This document shows, one piece after another, positions 18,916-28,029 of a stretch of 38,668 nucleotides of DNA. The position numbers and the translations under genes are program-made. The stretch lies in assembly GCA_018883075.1 (NCBI GenBank), contig VEQU01000012.1, forward strand, positions 1 to 38,668, written 5' to 3'. How positions within the stretch are numbered: the first letter of the stretch is position 1; each line of letters opens with the position of its first letter. The notes beneath the pieces are model-generated. The model searched no databases. It was not told the DNA's origin and was given only the letters and a program-made list of their open reading frames with translations. Source of the DNA: Mycobacterium sp. GTDB taxonomy: Bacteria > Actinomycetota > Actinomycetes > Mycobacteriales > Mycobacteriaceae.

Positions 18916-20541
18916 GTGACCGATACGGACACCATCGCGGCCGAGGACAGCGCATCCAAGACTGGCTCGCTAAACACCATGGTCCTGCCCGAGCTGCGAG
19001 CGCTGGCCACCAGCGTCGGCGTGAAGGGTACGTCGGGTATGCGCAAGAACGAACTCATCGCCGCCATCCGGGAGACCCGCAACGGCGGCGGACGCAACGG
19101 CGGGGGCGAATCAGGCAGTTCCGATAAGACCGATGCCGACCGGGCCGACGCCGACGCCGACAAGCGGCGCGAAGAGCGCCCGGCCCGCGAGCGCGATGAG
19201 CGCCCGGCCCGCGAGGACGGCGAAACCCGGAATCGCGAGGGCGGATCCGGCGGCCAGCAGAACCAGAACCGCGACGACGACGGCGATCGCGGCGGGCGCC
19301 GCGGCCGCCGTTTCCGCGACCGCCGCCGCCGCGGCGAGCGTGGCGGCGGTGAGGGCCCCGATACCGAACTGCGCGAGGACGACGTCGTCCAGCCGGTCGC
19401 CGGCATCCTCGACGTCCTGGACAACTACGCCTTCGTTCGCACCTCCGGATACCTGGCCGGCCCCAACGACGTCTACGTCTCGATGAACATGGTCCGCAAG
19501 AACGGTCTGCGCCGCGGCGATGCCGTCACCGGCGCCGTCCGGGTGCCCCGCGAGGGCGACGGCGGCGGCAACCAGAACCAGCGCCAGAAGTTCAACCCCC
19601 TGGTGCGCCTCGACAGCGTCAACGGCGGTCCCGTTGAGGCGGCGCGCAACCGCCCCGAGTTCGGCAAACTGACCCCGCTCTACCCGAACCAGCGGTTGCG
19701 CCTGGAGACCACCACCGAGAAGCTGACCACCCGCGTCATCGACCTGATCATGCCTATCGGCAAGGGGCAGCGCGCGCTGATCGTCTCCCCGCCCAAGGCC
19801 GGCAAAACAACGATCATGCAGGACATCGCGAACGCGATCACCAAGAACAATCCCGAATGCCATCTGATGGTCGTGCTCGTCGACGAGCGGCCCGAAGAGG
19901 TCACCGACATGCAGCGCTCGGTCAAGGGTGAGGTGATCGCCTCGACGTTCGACCGTCCGCCCTCTGACCACACCCAGGCCGCCGAACTGGCCATCGAACG
20001 GGCCAAGCGACTCGTAGAACAGGGTAAGGACGTCGTCGTGCTGCTCGACTCCATCACCCGACTCGGCCGCGCCTACAACAACGCCTCGCCGGCGTCGGGC
20101 CGCATCCTCTCCGGTGGTGTGGACTCCACCGCGCTGTACCCGCCCAAGCGGTTCCTCGGCGCGGCCCGCAACATCGAGGACGGTGGCTCGCTGACGATCA
20201 TCGCCACCGCAATGGTGGAGACCGGTTCCACCGGCGACACGGTGATCTTCGAGGAGTTCAAGGGCACCGGTAACGCCGAGCTCAAACTGGACCGCAAGAT
20301 CGCCGAGCGCCGGGTATTCCCCGCCGTCGACGTCAACCCATCGGGCACCCGCAAGGACGAACTGCTGCTCTCGCCCGACGAGTTCGCGATCGTGCACAAG
20401 CTGCGCCGAGTCCTGTCCGGTCTGGACAGCCACCAGGCGATCGACCTGCTGATGAGCCAGCTGCGCAAGACCAAGAACAACTACGAGTTCCTGGTGCAGG
20501 TGTCGAAGACCGCGCCGGGCTCCATGGACGACGCAGACTAG
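18916..20541 (+). CDS. rho: transcription termination factor Rho
   Basis: Hexameric RNA helicase that ends transcription; 541 residues. An N-terminal SAP-like Rho_N motif (about 20-58, MVLPELRALATS then GMRKNELIAAI) is followed by a highly charged Arg/Asp/Gly/Glu-rich insertion (60-150) typical of actinobacterial Rho. The cold-shock RNA-binding domain comes next (about 160-235, GILDVLDNYAFVRTSGYL), then the RecA-like ATPase with Walker A PPKAGKTT (292-299), VLVDERPEEV and the Q/R-loop region. GTG 18916 is chosen for AAAGGA five bases ahead and for the M-T-D-T-D N-terminus shared with M. tuberculosis Rho; the open frame extends to 18865 without support. Confidence 0.96.
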   Translation: MTDTDTIAAEDSASKTGSLNTMVLPELRALATSVGVKGTSGMRKNELIAAIRETRNGGGRNGGGESGSSDKTDADRADADADKRREERPARERDERPAREDGETRNREGGSGGQQNQNRDDDGDRGGRRGRRFRDRRRRGERGGGEGPDTELREDDVVQPVAGILDVLDNYAFVRTSGYLAGPNDVYVSMNMVRKNGLRRGDAVTGAVRVPREGDGGGNQNQRQKFNPLVRLDSVNGGPVEAARNRPEFGKLTPLYPNQRLRLETTTEKLTTRVIDLIMPIGKGQRALIVSPPKAGKTTIMQDIANAITKNNPECHLMVVLVDERPEEVTDMQRSVKGEVIASTFDRPPSDHTQAAELAIERAKRLVEQGKDVVVLLDSITRLGRAYNNASPASGRILSGGVDSTALYPPKRFLGAARNIEDGGSLTIIATAMVETGSTGDTVIFEEFKGTGNAELKLDRKIAERRVFPAVDVNPSGTRKDELLLSPDEFAIVHKLRRVLSGLDSHQAIDLLMSQLRKTKNNYEFLVQVSKTAPGSMDDAD

Positions 20542-20546
20542 ACCCC

Positions 20547-20702
20547 TTGATCAAGGGCAGTGAGTTCAAGGGCAACAAGTCGGCACTGCCGAGCAAGCTC
20601 TGCGTGCAGTGCGCGCGCCCGATGACCTGGCGCAAACGCTGGGCGAGGAACTGGGACGAGGTCAAGTACTGCTCGCAGCGCTGTCGCAGGGAGGCCCGGT
20701 GA
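20547..20702 (+). CDS. DUF2256 small zinc-ribbon protein
   Basis: 51 residues, easily missed. The reading frame TTG 20547 to TGA 20702 encodes LPSKLCVQCARPMTWRKRW, then the continuation WDEVKYCSQRCRREAR. The paired Cys motifs (CVQC and CSQRC) and the arginine/tryptophan-rich middle are the signature of DUF2256, a widespread small family of unknown function likely to bind zinc. The TTG is the only in-frame start near rho and has no clear ribosome site, so the true start is uncertain. Its stop overlaps the next GTG (GTGA), so it is coupled to the isomerase-like gene. Its base use matches the neighbours. Confidence 0.8.
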   Translation: MIKGSEFKGNKSALPSKLCVQCARPMTWRKRWARNWDEVKYCSQRCRREAR

Positions 20703-21283
20703 GCCCCGACGAGATCTGGGCGGCCGTCGACGTCGAGCGTGCCGATCTCGCCGACATCATCGACAGCCTGACCGACGAGCAGTGGATGGCCCCGTCACTG
20801 TGCGAGGGCTGGCGGGTGCGTGAGGTCGCCGCCCATCTGACCCACTCACACATGTCGCCTCCCCGGATGATCCTCGAAGCACTCAGGTCCGGTTTCCGGT
20901 TCGACCCGATGATCCGGCGACTGGCGGTCGAGGACTCCCGATCGCGAGCCGAGATCGCCGCCGCACTGCGGTCGATGGTCGGCGCGCGCCGGAAGGTCCC
21001 CGGCACCAGCGTGGCGCAGCCGCTGATCGAGTTGCTGGTGCACGGTCAGGACATCGCCGTCCCATTGGGGATCGACCGTCCGATGCCGCCCGAGGCCGCG
21101 CTGGAAGCGGCGAAGCGGCTGTCCGGCATGACTTTCCCCATCAACGTGACCCAGCGGATCGAAGGCATCAGGCTGGAGGCATCCGACGCCGATTTCACCG
21201 TCGGCGAGGGCCGGACCGTCCGCGCGCCGATCAGTGACATCGTGATGATCCTGGCCGGGCGTCTGGATCCCGCAGGCGGCTGA
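20699..21283 (+). CDS. maleylpyruvate isomerase-family (mycothiol-dependent, DinB-like) protein
   Basis: 194 residues. The opening WAAVDVERADLADIIDSLTDEQW, then SLCEGWRVREVAAHLTHSH with its histidines, and the later PLIELLVHGQDIAVPLG are the recurring segments of the actinobacterial maleylpyruvate-isomerase / mycothiol-dependent family, a four-helix DinB-like fold with a His/Asp metal site. Members transfer or use mycothiol, but most, including this one, have no known substrate. GTG 20699 follows a good ribosome site (AGGGAGG) and overlaps the DUF2256 stop; the upstream extension overlaps that gene and is rejected. Confidence 0.8.
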   Translation: MSPDEIWAAVDVERADLADIIDSLTDEQWMAPSLCEGWRVREVAAHLTHSHMSPPRMILEALRSGFRFDPMIRRLAVEDSRSRAEIAAALRSMVGARRKVPGTSVAQPLIELLVHGQDIAVPLGIDRPMPPEAALEAAKRLSGMTFPINVTQRIEGIRLEASDADFTVGEGRTVRAPISDIVMILAGRLDPAGG

Positions 21284-21284
21284 G

Positions 21285-22856
21285 ATGGCCGGCACCGTCC
21301 AGCAGTTGCTCCGCGAACGCTGCGCGGACGCGGGCACGGCGATCAAACACGCCGACCGGAGGTGGACCTGGGCCGAACACCTCGGGGAGGCCACGCGCCA
21401 GGCGGCGGCACTGATCGCACTCGCCGACTCATCACGTCCGCTGCACATCGGCACGCTGCTGGGTAACACCCCGGAGATGCTCACGGCGATGGCGGCGGCC
21501 GGCCTCGGCGGCTACGTATTGTGCGGTGTCAACAACACCCGCCGTGGCGATGCGCTCGCACGCGACATCGTGAAGGCCGACTGCCAGATCCTGCTCACCG
21601 ACGCGGCGCACCGCGGACTGCTCGACGGTCTCGACCTGCCCGGCGTGCGCGTGATCGACGTGGATACCCCGCAGTGGCAGGTGCTGCTCGACGGCGCCGG
21701 TGAGTTCGTGGCGCATCGTGAGGTCGAGGCCGGCGACACCTTCATGCTGATCTTCACCTCGGGAACCAGCGGCGAGCCCAAGGCGGTCCAGGTGGCCCAG
21801 ATGATGGTCCCGTTCTCTGGAACCGCTTTGGTGCAACGCTTTTCGATCACATCCGAGGACGTCTGCTACCTGTCCATGCCGCTTTTCCACTCCAATGCCC
21901 TGATGGCCGGCTGGGCGGTGGCGGTGTCCTCGGGCGCGGCCATGGTGCCGGCCACCTTCTCAGCCTCCAGCCTGCTGGGAGACGTCCGCCGTTACGGCGT
22001 TACCTACATGAACTACGTCGGCAAGCCGCTCGCCTACGTGCTGGCAACCCCCGAGCAGCCCGACGACCACGTCAACCCGCTGCGTGTCGCGTTCGGCAAC
22101 GAGGCGGCCGAACGCGATATCGCCGAGTTCGGCAGGCGGTTCGGCTGCACGGTGTGGGACGGGTTCGGCTCCACCGAGGGTGCGGTGATCATCACCCGCG
22201 AGGGCGACTGCCCGCCCGGTTCGGTGGGTAGGGGATTCCCGGGTGTGGCGATCTACGACCCGCAGACCCTGACCGAATGCCCGGTCGCGGTGTTCGACGA
22301 CACCGGCGCACTGGCCAACCCCGATGAGGCGATCGGCGAGATCGTCAACACCACCGGCGCCGGATTGTTCACCGGCTACTACAACGACCCCGACGCCACC
22401 GGCGAGCGTCTCCGCGACGGCATCTACTGGTCCGGGGACCTCGCCTACTCCGACGCCGACGGCTGGATCTACTTCGCCGGCCGTACCGGCGACTGGATGC
22501 GGGTCGACGGCGAGAATCTGGCCTGCGCGCCCATCGAGCGGATCCTGCTGCGCCTGGAGCCGGTCAGCCGGGTCGCCGTCTACGCCGTGCCCGACGAAAC
22601 GGTGGGTGACGCGGTGATGGCCGCGTTGGTGTTGCGCGACGGTCACACCCTGACCCCAGAGCGGTTCGGCGCGTTCCTGGCCGCCCAGCCCGATCTGTCA
22701 TCGAAGGCGTGGCCGCGCCACGTCTGGATCGCCGATGACCTACCCGCCACCGCCACCAACAAGATCATCAAGCGCGAGTTGAGCGCACGGGGACTCGATA
22801 TCGCCTCAGGCGTCCTGTGGCACCGGGAACCCCGGGGAGCCGTTTACCGGCCGTGA
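21285..22856 (+). CDS. acyl-CoA synthetase (AMP-forming), FadD1/FadD17-like
   Basis: 523 residues of the ANL adenylating superfamily. P-loop FTSGTSGEPKAV at 157-168, the aromatic segment WDGFGSTEGAV, the GYYNDPDATGERLRDG-IYWSGDLAY stretch with the hinge region YFAGRTGDWMRVDGENL, and the C-terminal catalytic lysine Lys496 (NKIIKREL). It probably activates a fatty or other carboxylic acid to an acyl-AMP and then an acyl-CoA. The overall sequence reminds me of mycobacterial FadD1 and FadD17, but the substrate is unknown. It starts one base after the previous stop and ends the rho-side cluster; no terminator hairpin is evident. Confidence 0.88.
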   Translation: MAGTVQQLLRERCADAGTAIKHADRRWTWAEHLGEATRQAAALIALADSSRPLHIGTLLGNTPEMLTAMAAAGLGGYVLCGVNNTRRGDALARDIVKADCQILLTDAAHRGLLDGLDLPGVRVIDVDTPQWQVLLDGAGEFVAHREVEAGDTFMLIFTSGTSGEPKAVQVAQMMVPFSGTALVQRFSITSEDVCYLSMPLFHSNALMAGWAVAVSSGAAMVPATFSASSLLGDVRRYGVTYMNYVGKPLAYVLATPEQPDDHVNPLRVAFGNEAAERDIAEFGRRFGCTVWDGFGSTEGAVIITREGDCPPGSVGRGFPGVAIYDPQTLTECPVAVFDDTGALANPDEAIGEIVNTTGAGLFTGYYNDPDATGERLRDGIYWSGDLAYSDADGWIYFAGRTGDWMRVDGENLACAPIERILLRLEPVSRVAVYAVPDETVGDAVMAALVLRDGHTLTPERFGAFLAAQPDLSSKAWPRHVWIADDLPATATNKIIKRELSARGLDIASGVLWHREPRGAVYRP

Positions 22857-23082
22857 GCACGACGATCATCCAGGACCCCACACCCGCCAACGCCTGACGG
22901 TTCTGGCCGAGTCGATGGTCGGTCCCACCACTGGCCGACACCTCTGTCGTGGTCCCGGCGGGGTGGTCACCGCTCCCCAATTCCCAGGGGGAGACCGACC
23001 GGCTACGGCCCTGACGGGCGGGTGCCCTGGACTCTTACATCGGGGGACCGGACCCCGGCGTCTCCGAGAGTCCGCTCCCTCA

Positions 23083-23100
23083 ATCCGGGTGTACCCGGAT
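23083..23100. promoter_or_regulatory. palindrome ATCCGGGT-GT-ACCCGGAT
   Basis: Perfect 8-bp arms around a two-base centre, too tight for a hairpin loop and therefore more like a dimeric regulator site. It ends 50 bp before the rpmE -35. A related ATACCCGGGCCCACCC stretch lies at about 23129-23144. No known operator was recognised. Confidence 0.45.
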
Positions 23101-23150
23101 ACCGCCCGATCCACACGTCTCCGTCGCGATACCCGGGCCCACCCGGCGTT

Positions 23151-23179
23151 TAGGCAGGTGACGCGGTGGCTGGCATAAT
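23151..23179 (+). promoter_or_regulatory. promoter of rpmE
   Basis: TAGGCA (23151-23156, four matches to TTGACA), 17 bases, then CATAAT (23174-23179, five matches to TATAAT). A start near 23186 leaves a leader of about 70 bases. Confidence 0.6.
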
Positions 23180-23254
23180 GGGGACATCCACTCGAGGTAC
23201 CGGTTCACGCCCCCATTGCGGCGACCCGGCGACCGGACAAGCAGAGGAAATCAG

Positions 23255-23494
23255 ATGAAGACCGGCATTCACCCCGCCTACGTCGAGACCACGGTTGTCT
23301 GCGGCTGCGGTAACAACTTCACCACGCGCAGCACCAAGGAGAGCGGCCACATCGTGGTCGAGGTGTGCTCGCAGTGCCATCCCTTCTACACCGGCAAGCA
23401 GAAGATCCTCGACAGCGGCGGCCGAGTGGCCCGCTTCGAGAAGCGCTACGGCAAGCGCGCCGCCAAGTCCGCGACCGACTCCGCCGAGAGCTAG
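23255..23494 (+). CDS. rpmE: 50S ribosomal protein L31, zinc-binding form
   Basis: 79-residue protein of the large ribosomal subunit. Cysteines 16, 18, 38 and 41 (VVCGCG and CSQCHPFY) make this the zinc-containing C+ type. The zinc-free paralogue, if the organism has one, is not in this window. ATG 23255 has AGAGGAAA at 23243-23250; the open frame upstream to 23216 is unsupported. The downstream gap to prfA is 84 bases, so the two may share a transcript. Confidence 0.96.
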   Translation: MKTGIHPAYVETTVVCGCGNNFTTRSTKESGHIVVEVCSQCHPFYTGKQKILDSGGRVARFEKRYGKRAAKSATDSAES

Positions 23495-23578
23495 CTTCAC
23501 CACCGACGTCCGCCGCTCGCCGCCGCGCGAGTCCGGGCGTCGATGTGTGTTTCCGCGAGGCGACCGGAGGAGGTGGAG

Positions 23579-24658
23579 ATGACGCAGGCTCCCGCTGACG
23601 CTATCGCGGCCGTCCTGTCCGAACACTCCGAACTCGAGCGCCAGCTCTCCGATCCGGAACTGCACAGCGACGCCGCCAACGCGCGACGGGTCGGGCGGCG
23701 CTTCGCGCAACTGGCCCCGATCGCGGCCACTTACCGCAAACTGGAGGCCGCGCGCGGTGACCTGGAGGCCGCCCGCGAACTGGCCGCCGACGACACCTCG
23801 TTCGCCGACGAGGTCACCGAACTCGAGGCCCGCGTCGCCGAACTCGACGATCAGCTGACCGACATGCTGGCCCCGCGTGACCCGCACGACGCCGACGACA
23901 TCGTGCTCGAGGTCAAGAGCGGGGAGGGCGGCGAAGAGTCGGCGTTGTTCGCCGCCGATCTGGCGCGGATGTACATCCGATACGCCGAACGCCACGGGTG
24001 GACGGTGACGGTCCTCGACGAGACCTTCTCCGACCTCGGCGGCTACAAGGAGGCCACCATTTCGATCGCCTCCAAGGGTGACGCGTGCGAAGGCGTTTGG
24101 TCCCGGCTGAAGTGGGAGGGCGGCGTGCACCGCGTGCAGCGCGTCCCGGTCACCGAGTCCCAGGGCCGGGTGCACACCTCGGCGGCCGGCGTATTGGTCT
24201 ATCCGGAACCCGAAGAGGTCGAGGCCGTCACCATCGACGAGTCTGACCTGCGCATCGATGTCTACCGCTCCTCGGGTAAGGGCGGTCAGGGTGTCAACAC
24301 CACCGACTCCGCGGTGCGGATCACCCATCTGCCGACCGGCATCGTGGTCACCTGTCAGAACGAACGGTCCCAGCTTCAGAACAAGGCCCGCGCCATGCAG
24401 GTGCTCGCCGCCAGGTTGCAGGCCGTCGCCGAGGAGCAGGCGCAGGCCGACGCCTCCGCCGACCGGGCCAGCCAGATCCGCACGGTGGACCGCTCCGAGC
24501 GGATCCGGACCTACAACTTCCCGGAGAACCGGATCGCCGATCACCGGATCAACTTCAAGGCGCACAATCTCGACCAGGTGCTCGACGGTGATCTCGACGC
24601 TTTGCTCGACGCGCTGGCCGCCGCCGACAAGCAAGCCCGCCTGCAGCAGAAGGCATGA
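23579..24658 (+). CDS. prfA: peptide chain release factor 1
   Basis: Recognises UAA and UAG and triggers peptide release. 359 residues: N-terminal helical domain, the RF1-type [16 protein letters not shown] segment, codon-recognition domain, and the catalytic GGQ at 235-237 ([16 protein letters not shown]). ATG 23579 is chosen because GGAGGAGG (23566-23573) stands five bases upstream and the N-terminus then matches the family. It is coupled to prmC (ATGA overlap), whose product methylates the GGQ glutamine. Confidence 0.96.
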   Translation: MTQAPADAIAAVLSEHSELERQLSDPELHSDAANARRVGRRFAQLAPIAATYRKLEAARGDLEAARELAADDTSFADEVTELEARVAELDDQLTDMLAPRDPHDADDIVLEVKSGEGGEESALFAADLARMYIRYAERHGWTVTVLDETFSDLGGYKEATISIASKGDACEGVWSRLKWEGGVHRVQRVPVTESQGRVHTSAAGVLVYPEPEEVEAVTIDESDLRIDVYRSSGKGGQGVNTTDSAVRITHLPTGIVVTCQNERSQLQNKARAMQVLAARLQAVAEEQAQADASADRASQIRTVDRSERIRTYNFPENRIADHRINFKAHNLDQVLDGDLDALLDALAAADKQARLQQKA

Positions 24659-25515
24659 GCATGCTTCGCGAGGCGATCACCACCGCGACGGCGACGCTCG
24701 CCGAGGCCGGCATTGACTCCGCGCGCACCGACGCCGAGCTTCTGGCCGCTCACGCGGCCGGCAGCACCCGCGGCCGGCTCGCTCTCATCGACACCGCCGA
24801 CGCCGCAGTCCTCGACTGGTTCGCCAACGCCGTACGGCAACGTGCACAAAGGATCCCGCTGCAGCACATCACCGGCACCGCATCCTTCGGCCCGGTCGAA
24901 CTGAAGGTGGGTCCCGGGGTTTTCATCCCGAGGCCGGAGACCGAGTCGCTGCTGGACTGGGCGCTGGCGCAGCCGCTTCCCGCCGACTCGGTGATCGTCG
25001 ACCTGTGCACCGGGTCGGGCGCTCTGGCTGTCGCGCTGGCCACCGAACGACCGACTGCCACCGTGATCGCTGTGGACGATGACGCAGGCGCACTGGACTA
25101 CGCGCGCCGCAACGCCGCCTCGACGCAGGTGCGACTGATTCAGGCTGACGTCACCGAGCCCGCGTTGCTGCCCGAACTCGTCGATACCGTCGATCTCGTG
25201 GTCGCCAACCCGCCGTATATCCCCGCCGGTGTTGAACTGGAGCCCGAAGTGGCCCGGCACGATCCGCCGCATGCGTTGTTCGGCGGCGCAGACGGCATGG
25301 CGGTCATTGGACCGATAGCCCGGCGCGCGGCCGCATGGCTGCGTCCGGGTGGACTACTCGCCATCGAACACGACGACACCACCGCGGCGGCGACCGTGAA
25401 CGCCATCATCGCGGCGGGCCCCTTTGCTGAGGTCACCGCGCGCCGGGATTTGAGTGGCCGGCCGCGCTTTGTCACTGCACGACGGGTCACCGCGTACCGG
25501 AGCGCGCTGCGGTGA
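24655..25515 (+). CDS. prmC: release factor glutamine N5-methyltransferase
   Basis: SAM-dependent enzyme that methylates the glutamine of the GGQ motif of release factors. 286 residues with the N-terminal five-helix domain (to about 80, ending RIPLQHITG), [16 protein letters not shown] motif [12 protein letters not shown], and the substrate motif NPPY at 185-188. The start at 24655 overlaps the prfA stop; ATG 24661 is in frame two codons later. Also called hemK in older annotation. Confidence 0.95.
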   Translation: MSMLREAITTATATLAEAGIDSARTDAELLAAHAAGSTRGRLALIDTADAAVLDWFANAVRQRAQRIPLQHITGTASFGPVELKVGPGVFIPRPETESLLDWALAQPLPADSVIVDLCTGSGALAVALATERPTATVIAVDDDAGALDYARRNAASTQVRLIQADVTEPALLPELVDTVDLVVANPPYIPAGVELEPEVARHDPPHALFGGADGMAVIGPIARRAAAWLRPGGLLAIEHDDTTAAATVNAIIAAGPFAEVTARRDLSGRPRFVTARRVTAYRSALR

Positions 25516-26168
25516 CCCAGTTCCTCGATTGCCGTGATCCCGACAACCGCGCCGGGGCCATCGCCGCCGCAGCCGCCGCGGTCTCCAGCGGCCGGTTGGT
25601 GGTCATGCCCACCGACACCGTCTACGGCATCGGAGCCGACGCGTTCGACAGCCGGGCCGTCGCCGCCCTGCTGGCGGCCAAGGGCCGCGGCCGCGACATG
25701 CCGGTCGGTGTCCTGGTCGGTTCCTGGCACACCATTGACGGTCTGGTCTATTCGGTCTCCGATGACGCCCGCGAACTGATCCGGGCGTTCTGGCCGGGGG
25801 CTCTGAGTCTGGTGGTCCAGCAGGCGCCGTCACTGCAGTGGGATCTCGGTGACGCCCGCGGAACGGTGATGTTGCGGATGCCGTTGCAACCGGTCGCGAT
25901 CGAGCTTCTGCGCCAGACCGGCCCGATGGCGGTGTCGAGCGCCAACGTCTCCGGCCAGCCGCCCGCCACCACCGCCGACGAGGCGCGCCGCCAACTAGGT
26001 GACCTCGTCGATGTGTACCTCGACGGCGGGACCGCCGAGCAGCAGGCCGCCTCGACCATCCTCGACCTCAGTGGCCCCCAGCCGACGATCCTGCGTGAGG
26101 GCCCGGTGAGCGCCGCCGCCGTAGCCGAGGTCCTCGGCGTCGAGGCGGCTTCGTTGACCGCTGATTGA
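25512..26168 (+). CDS. tsaC: L-threonylcarbamoyladenylate synthase (Sua5/YciO/YrdC family)
   Basis: Makes threonylcarbamoyl-AMP from threonine, bicarbonate and ATP, the first step of tRNA t6A modification. 218 residues with the YrdC fold: MPTDTVYGIGADAF near the start, KGRGRDMPVGVL, FWPGALSLVV, VMLRMP and GPMAVSSANVSGQPP. It lacks the extra Sua5 domain. GTG 25512 overlaps the prmC stop (GTGA). It equals M. tuberculosis Rv1301 in position. Confidence 0.93.
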   Translation: MTQFLDCRDPDNRAGAIAAAAAAVSSGRLVVMPTDTVYGIGADAFDSRAVAALLAAKGRGRDMPVGVLVGSWHTIDGLVYSVSDDARELIRAFWPGALSLVVQQAPSLQWDLGDARGTVMLRMPLQPVAIELLRQTGPMAVSSANVSGQPPATTADEARRQLGDLVDVYLDGGTAEQQAASTILDLSGPQPTILREGPVSAAAVAEVLGVEAASLTAD

Positions 26169-26172
26169 CCGG

Positions 26173-26178
26173 TACCGT
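26173..26178 (+). promoter_or_regulatory. candidate -10 hexamer before wecA
   Basis: TACCGT in the 18-bp gap between tsaC and wecA. Transcription would start only one or two bases before ATG 26187, so this would be a nearly leaderless internal promoter. The same hexamer serves as the presumed -10 at 689, 4462 and 27457. Confidence 0.3.
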
Positions 26179-26186
26179 CTGAACCG

Positions 26187-27425
26187 ATGGTCAGCGCAAC
26201 AGACACCGTGCTGGCGCTGTCCGACCGGGGCGCCGGCGTCCCGCTGCGCGAATTGGCCCTCGTCGGCCTGACCGCCGCCATCGTCACCTACTTCGCCACC
26301 GGCGGGGTGCGGGTGCTCGCGCGGCGGCTCGGGGCGGTGGCCTACCCGCGCGAACGCGATGTCCACCTGCTGCCGACCCCCCGGATGGGCGGCCTGGCCA
26401 TGTATCTCGGGGTGGTCAGCGCGGTGTTCCTGGCCTCCCAGCTGCCGGCGCTCAATCGCGGATTCGTCTACTCCTCTGGGATACCGGCGGTGGTGATCGC
26501 CGGGGGACTCATCATGGCGATCGGCCTGATCGACGACCGATGGGGCCTGGACGCGCTGACCAAGTTCGCCGGCCAGATCACCGCGGCCAGCGTCCTGGTC
26601 ACCATGGGCGTCGCCTGGAGTGTGCTCTACATCCCCTTCGGCGGGGTGGGCACCATCGTGCTCGACCAGGCCACCTCGATTCTGCTCACGCTGGCGCTGA
26701 CGGTCGCCGTGGTCAACGCGATGAACTTCGTCGACGGGCTCGACGGGCTCGCGGCCGGACTCGGACTCATCACCGCTATGGCCATCTGCCTCTTCTCCGT
26801 CGGTCTGCTGCGCAACCACGGCGGAGACGTTCTCTTCTACCCGCCGGCGGTGATATCGGTGGTGCTCGCCGGGGCGTGCCTGGGATTCCTGCCGCACAAC
26901 TTCCATCCGGCGCGCATCTTCATGGGGGACTCCGGTTCCATGCTGATCGGCCTGATGCTGGCCGCCGCGTCGACGACCGCGGCCGGCCCCATCTCGCAGA
27001 GCGCCTACGGCGCGCGCGACGTCTTCGCGCTGCTGTCGCCCTTCCTGCTGGTGGTCGCGGTGGTGTTCGTGCCGGCCCTGGACATGCTGCTGGCGATCGT
27101 GCGCCGCGCCCGCGCCGGGCGCAGCCTCTTCAGCCCCGACAAGATGCATCTGCACCATCTGCTGCTGCAGATCGGCCACTCGCATCGCCGCGCGGTCCTG
27201 CTCATCTACCTGTGGGTGGGACTGTTCGCCCTCGGTGCGGCGAGCACCATCTTCTTCGACCCGCGCTACAGCGGCGCGGTGATGCTCGCTGCGCTCGTGG
27301 TGGCCGTCGTCGTCACGGTGATCCCACTGGTGCGCGGCGGCAAAGCCGGCGCGCCGGATGCAGACGACGCCGAGATCACATTGCTCGCCGACACCGTCCG
27401 ACCCAGCTCCTACGACGGCAAGTAG
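26187..27425 (+). CDS. wecA: decaprenyl-phosphate GlcNAc-1-phosphate transferase
   Basis: Integral membrane enzyme that transfers GlcNAc-1-phosphate to decaprenyl phosphate, the first step of the linker joining arabinogalactan to peptidoglycan. 412 residues with about ten to eleven hydrophobic segments. Cytoplasmic-loop motifs of the family are present: TPRMGGLAMY, the catalytic Asp pair at 116-117 (LIDDRWGLD), NAMNFVDGLDGLAAG, FMGDSGSMLIG and the HLHH motif near 315. It corresponds to M. tuberculosis rfe/wecA (Rv1302). The hydrophilic C-terminal tail faces the cytoplasm by prediction. No Shine-Dalgarno sequence precedes the ATG. Confidence 0.94.
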   Translation: MVSATDTVLALSDRGAGVPLRELALVGLTAAIVTYFATGGVRVLARRLGAVAYPRERDVHLLPTPRMGGLAMYLGVVSAVFLASQLPALNRGFVYSSGIPAVVIAGGLIMAIGLIDDRWGLDALTKFAGQITAASVLVTMGVAWSVLYIPFGGVGTIVLDQATSILLTLALTVAVVNAMNFVDGLDGLAAGLGLITAMAICLFSVGLLRNHGGDVLFYPPAVISVVLAGACLGFLPHNFHPARIFMGDSGSMLIGLMLAAASTTAAGPISQSAYGARDVFALLSPFLLVVAVVFVPALDMLLAIVRRARAGRSLFSPDKMHLHHLLLQIGHSHRRAVLLIYLWVGLFALGAASTIFFDPRYSGAVMLAALVVAVVVTVIPLVRGGKAGAPDADDAEITLLADTVRPSSYDGK

Positions 27426-27453
27426 TAGGGCCGATTTTTGCCGGTTCACCTTG

Positions 27454-27462
27454 TGGTACCGT
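27454..27462 (+). promoter_or_regulatory. candidate promoter of the atp operon
   Basis: TGG-TACCGT (27454-27462) fits an extended -10. A T-run (27435-27439) takes the place of the -35. Initiation near 27469 would leave a leader of about 60 bases before the atpI-like gene. Confidence 0.4.
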
Positions 27463-27529
27463 GCTGGCGGGGTCCTTGAGAACGACACGTTTCGGGGCCC
27501 ACTAAGCCGACGTGATTGTGGGTGAGAGT

Positions 27530-28024
27530 GTGACGACGCCAGCGCCTGATGCGCCGTTGGTGTTCCCATCCGTCACATTTCGACCGCTTGTTCTGCTCGG
27601 CGTCTGCGCCGCGCTGACCGCGCTGGCGACCGCCCTTTCGGCCTGGGCCGGGCATGCGATGTTCGGTGTCTTCTTCGGCGTCGGGCTGGGTCTGGGACTT
27701 CTGAACGCGCTGCTGGTCCAGCGGTCGGTTGCCTCGATCACCGCCGGTGACCACCCGCTCAAGCGCAAGATGGCCCTCAACTCCGCCACCCGCCTGCTGG
27801 TCATCTCCGCCGTCGGGCTGGCCATTGCGTTCGCCTTCCGGCCGCTGGGCCTCGGCGTCGTCTTCGGACTCGCGCTGTTTCAGGTGGTGCTCGTCCTCGC
27901 CACCGCCCTGCCGGTGTGGAAGAAGATCCGTTTGGGCGATCCTGCGGACCCTCTCCGCGCTGGCGATCCGGCGGATTCTTATAGCAATACCGCCTCACCA
28001 GCCGACAACATGCTCAAGGATTGA
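27530..28024 (+). CDS. AtpI-like membrane protein heading the atp operon
   Basis: 164 residues, four hydrophobic segments (about 18-40, 45-65, 88-108, 112-135) and hydrophilic ends. It corresponds to M. tuberculosis Rv1303, the first gene of the ATP synthase operon; by position it is compared with AtpI, which helps assemble the c-ring or handle Mg2+, though sequence similarity is weak. GTG 27530 is preferred since the protein then begins [15 protein letters not shown] like Rv1303; GTG 27512 would add six residues. The stop overlaps the start region of atpB. Confidence 0.82.
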   Translation: MTTPAPDAPLVFPSVTFRPLVLLGVCAALTALATALSAWAGHAMFGVFFGVGLGLGLLNALLVQRSVASITAGDHPLKRKMALNSATRLLVISAVGLAIAFAFRPLGLGVVFGLALFQVVLVLATALPVWKKIRLGDPADPLRAGDPADSYSNTASPADNMLKD

Positions 28025-28029
28025 TGACC

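Larger units (their letters stand above)
22857..23254. other. 398-bp intergenic region before rpmE
   Basis: No supported gene; the open frames on both strands here (up to 87 codons) lack family resemblance and read as low-quality Arg/Pro/Gly sequence. It contains several CCGG-rich repeats, an 18-base palindrome (23083-23100) and the rpmE promoter. Confidence 0.5.

Noticed and set aside
22866..23178. Open frames of 82-87 codons on both strands before rpmE
   Set aside because: Arg/Pro/Gly-rich translations without motif, ribosome site or promoter in the right place; the palindrome and promoter explain the region better.
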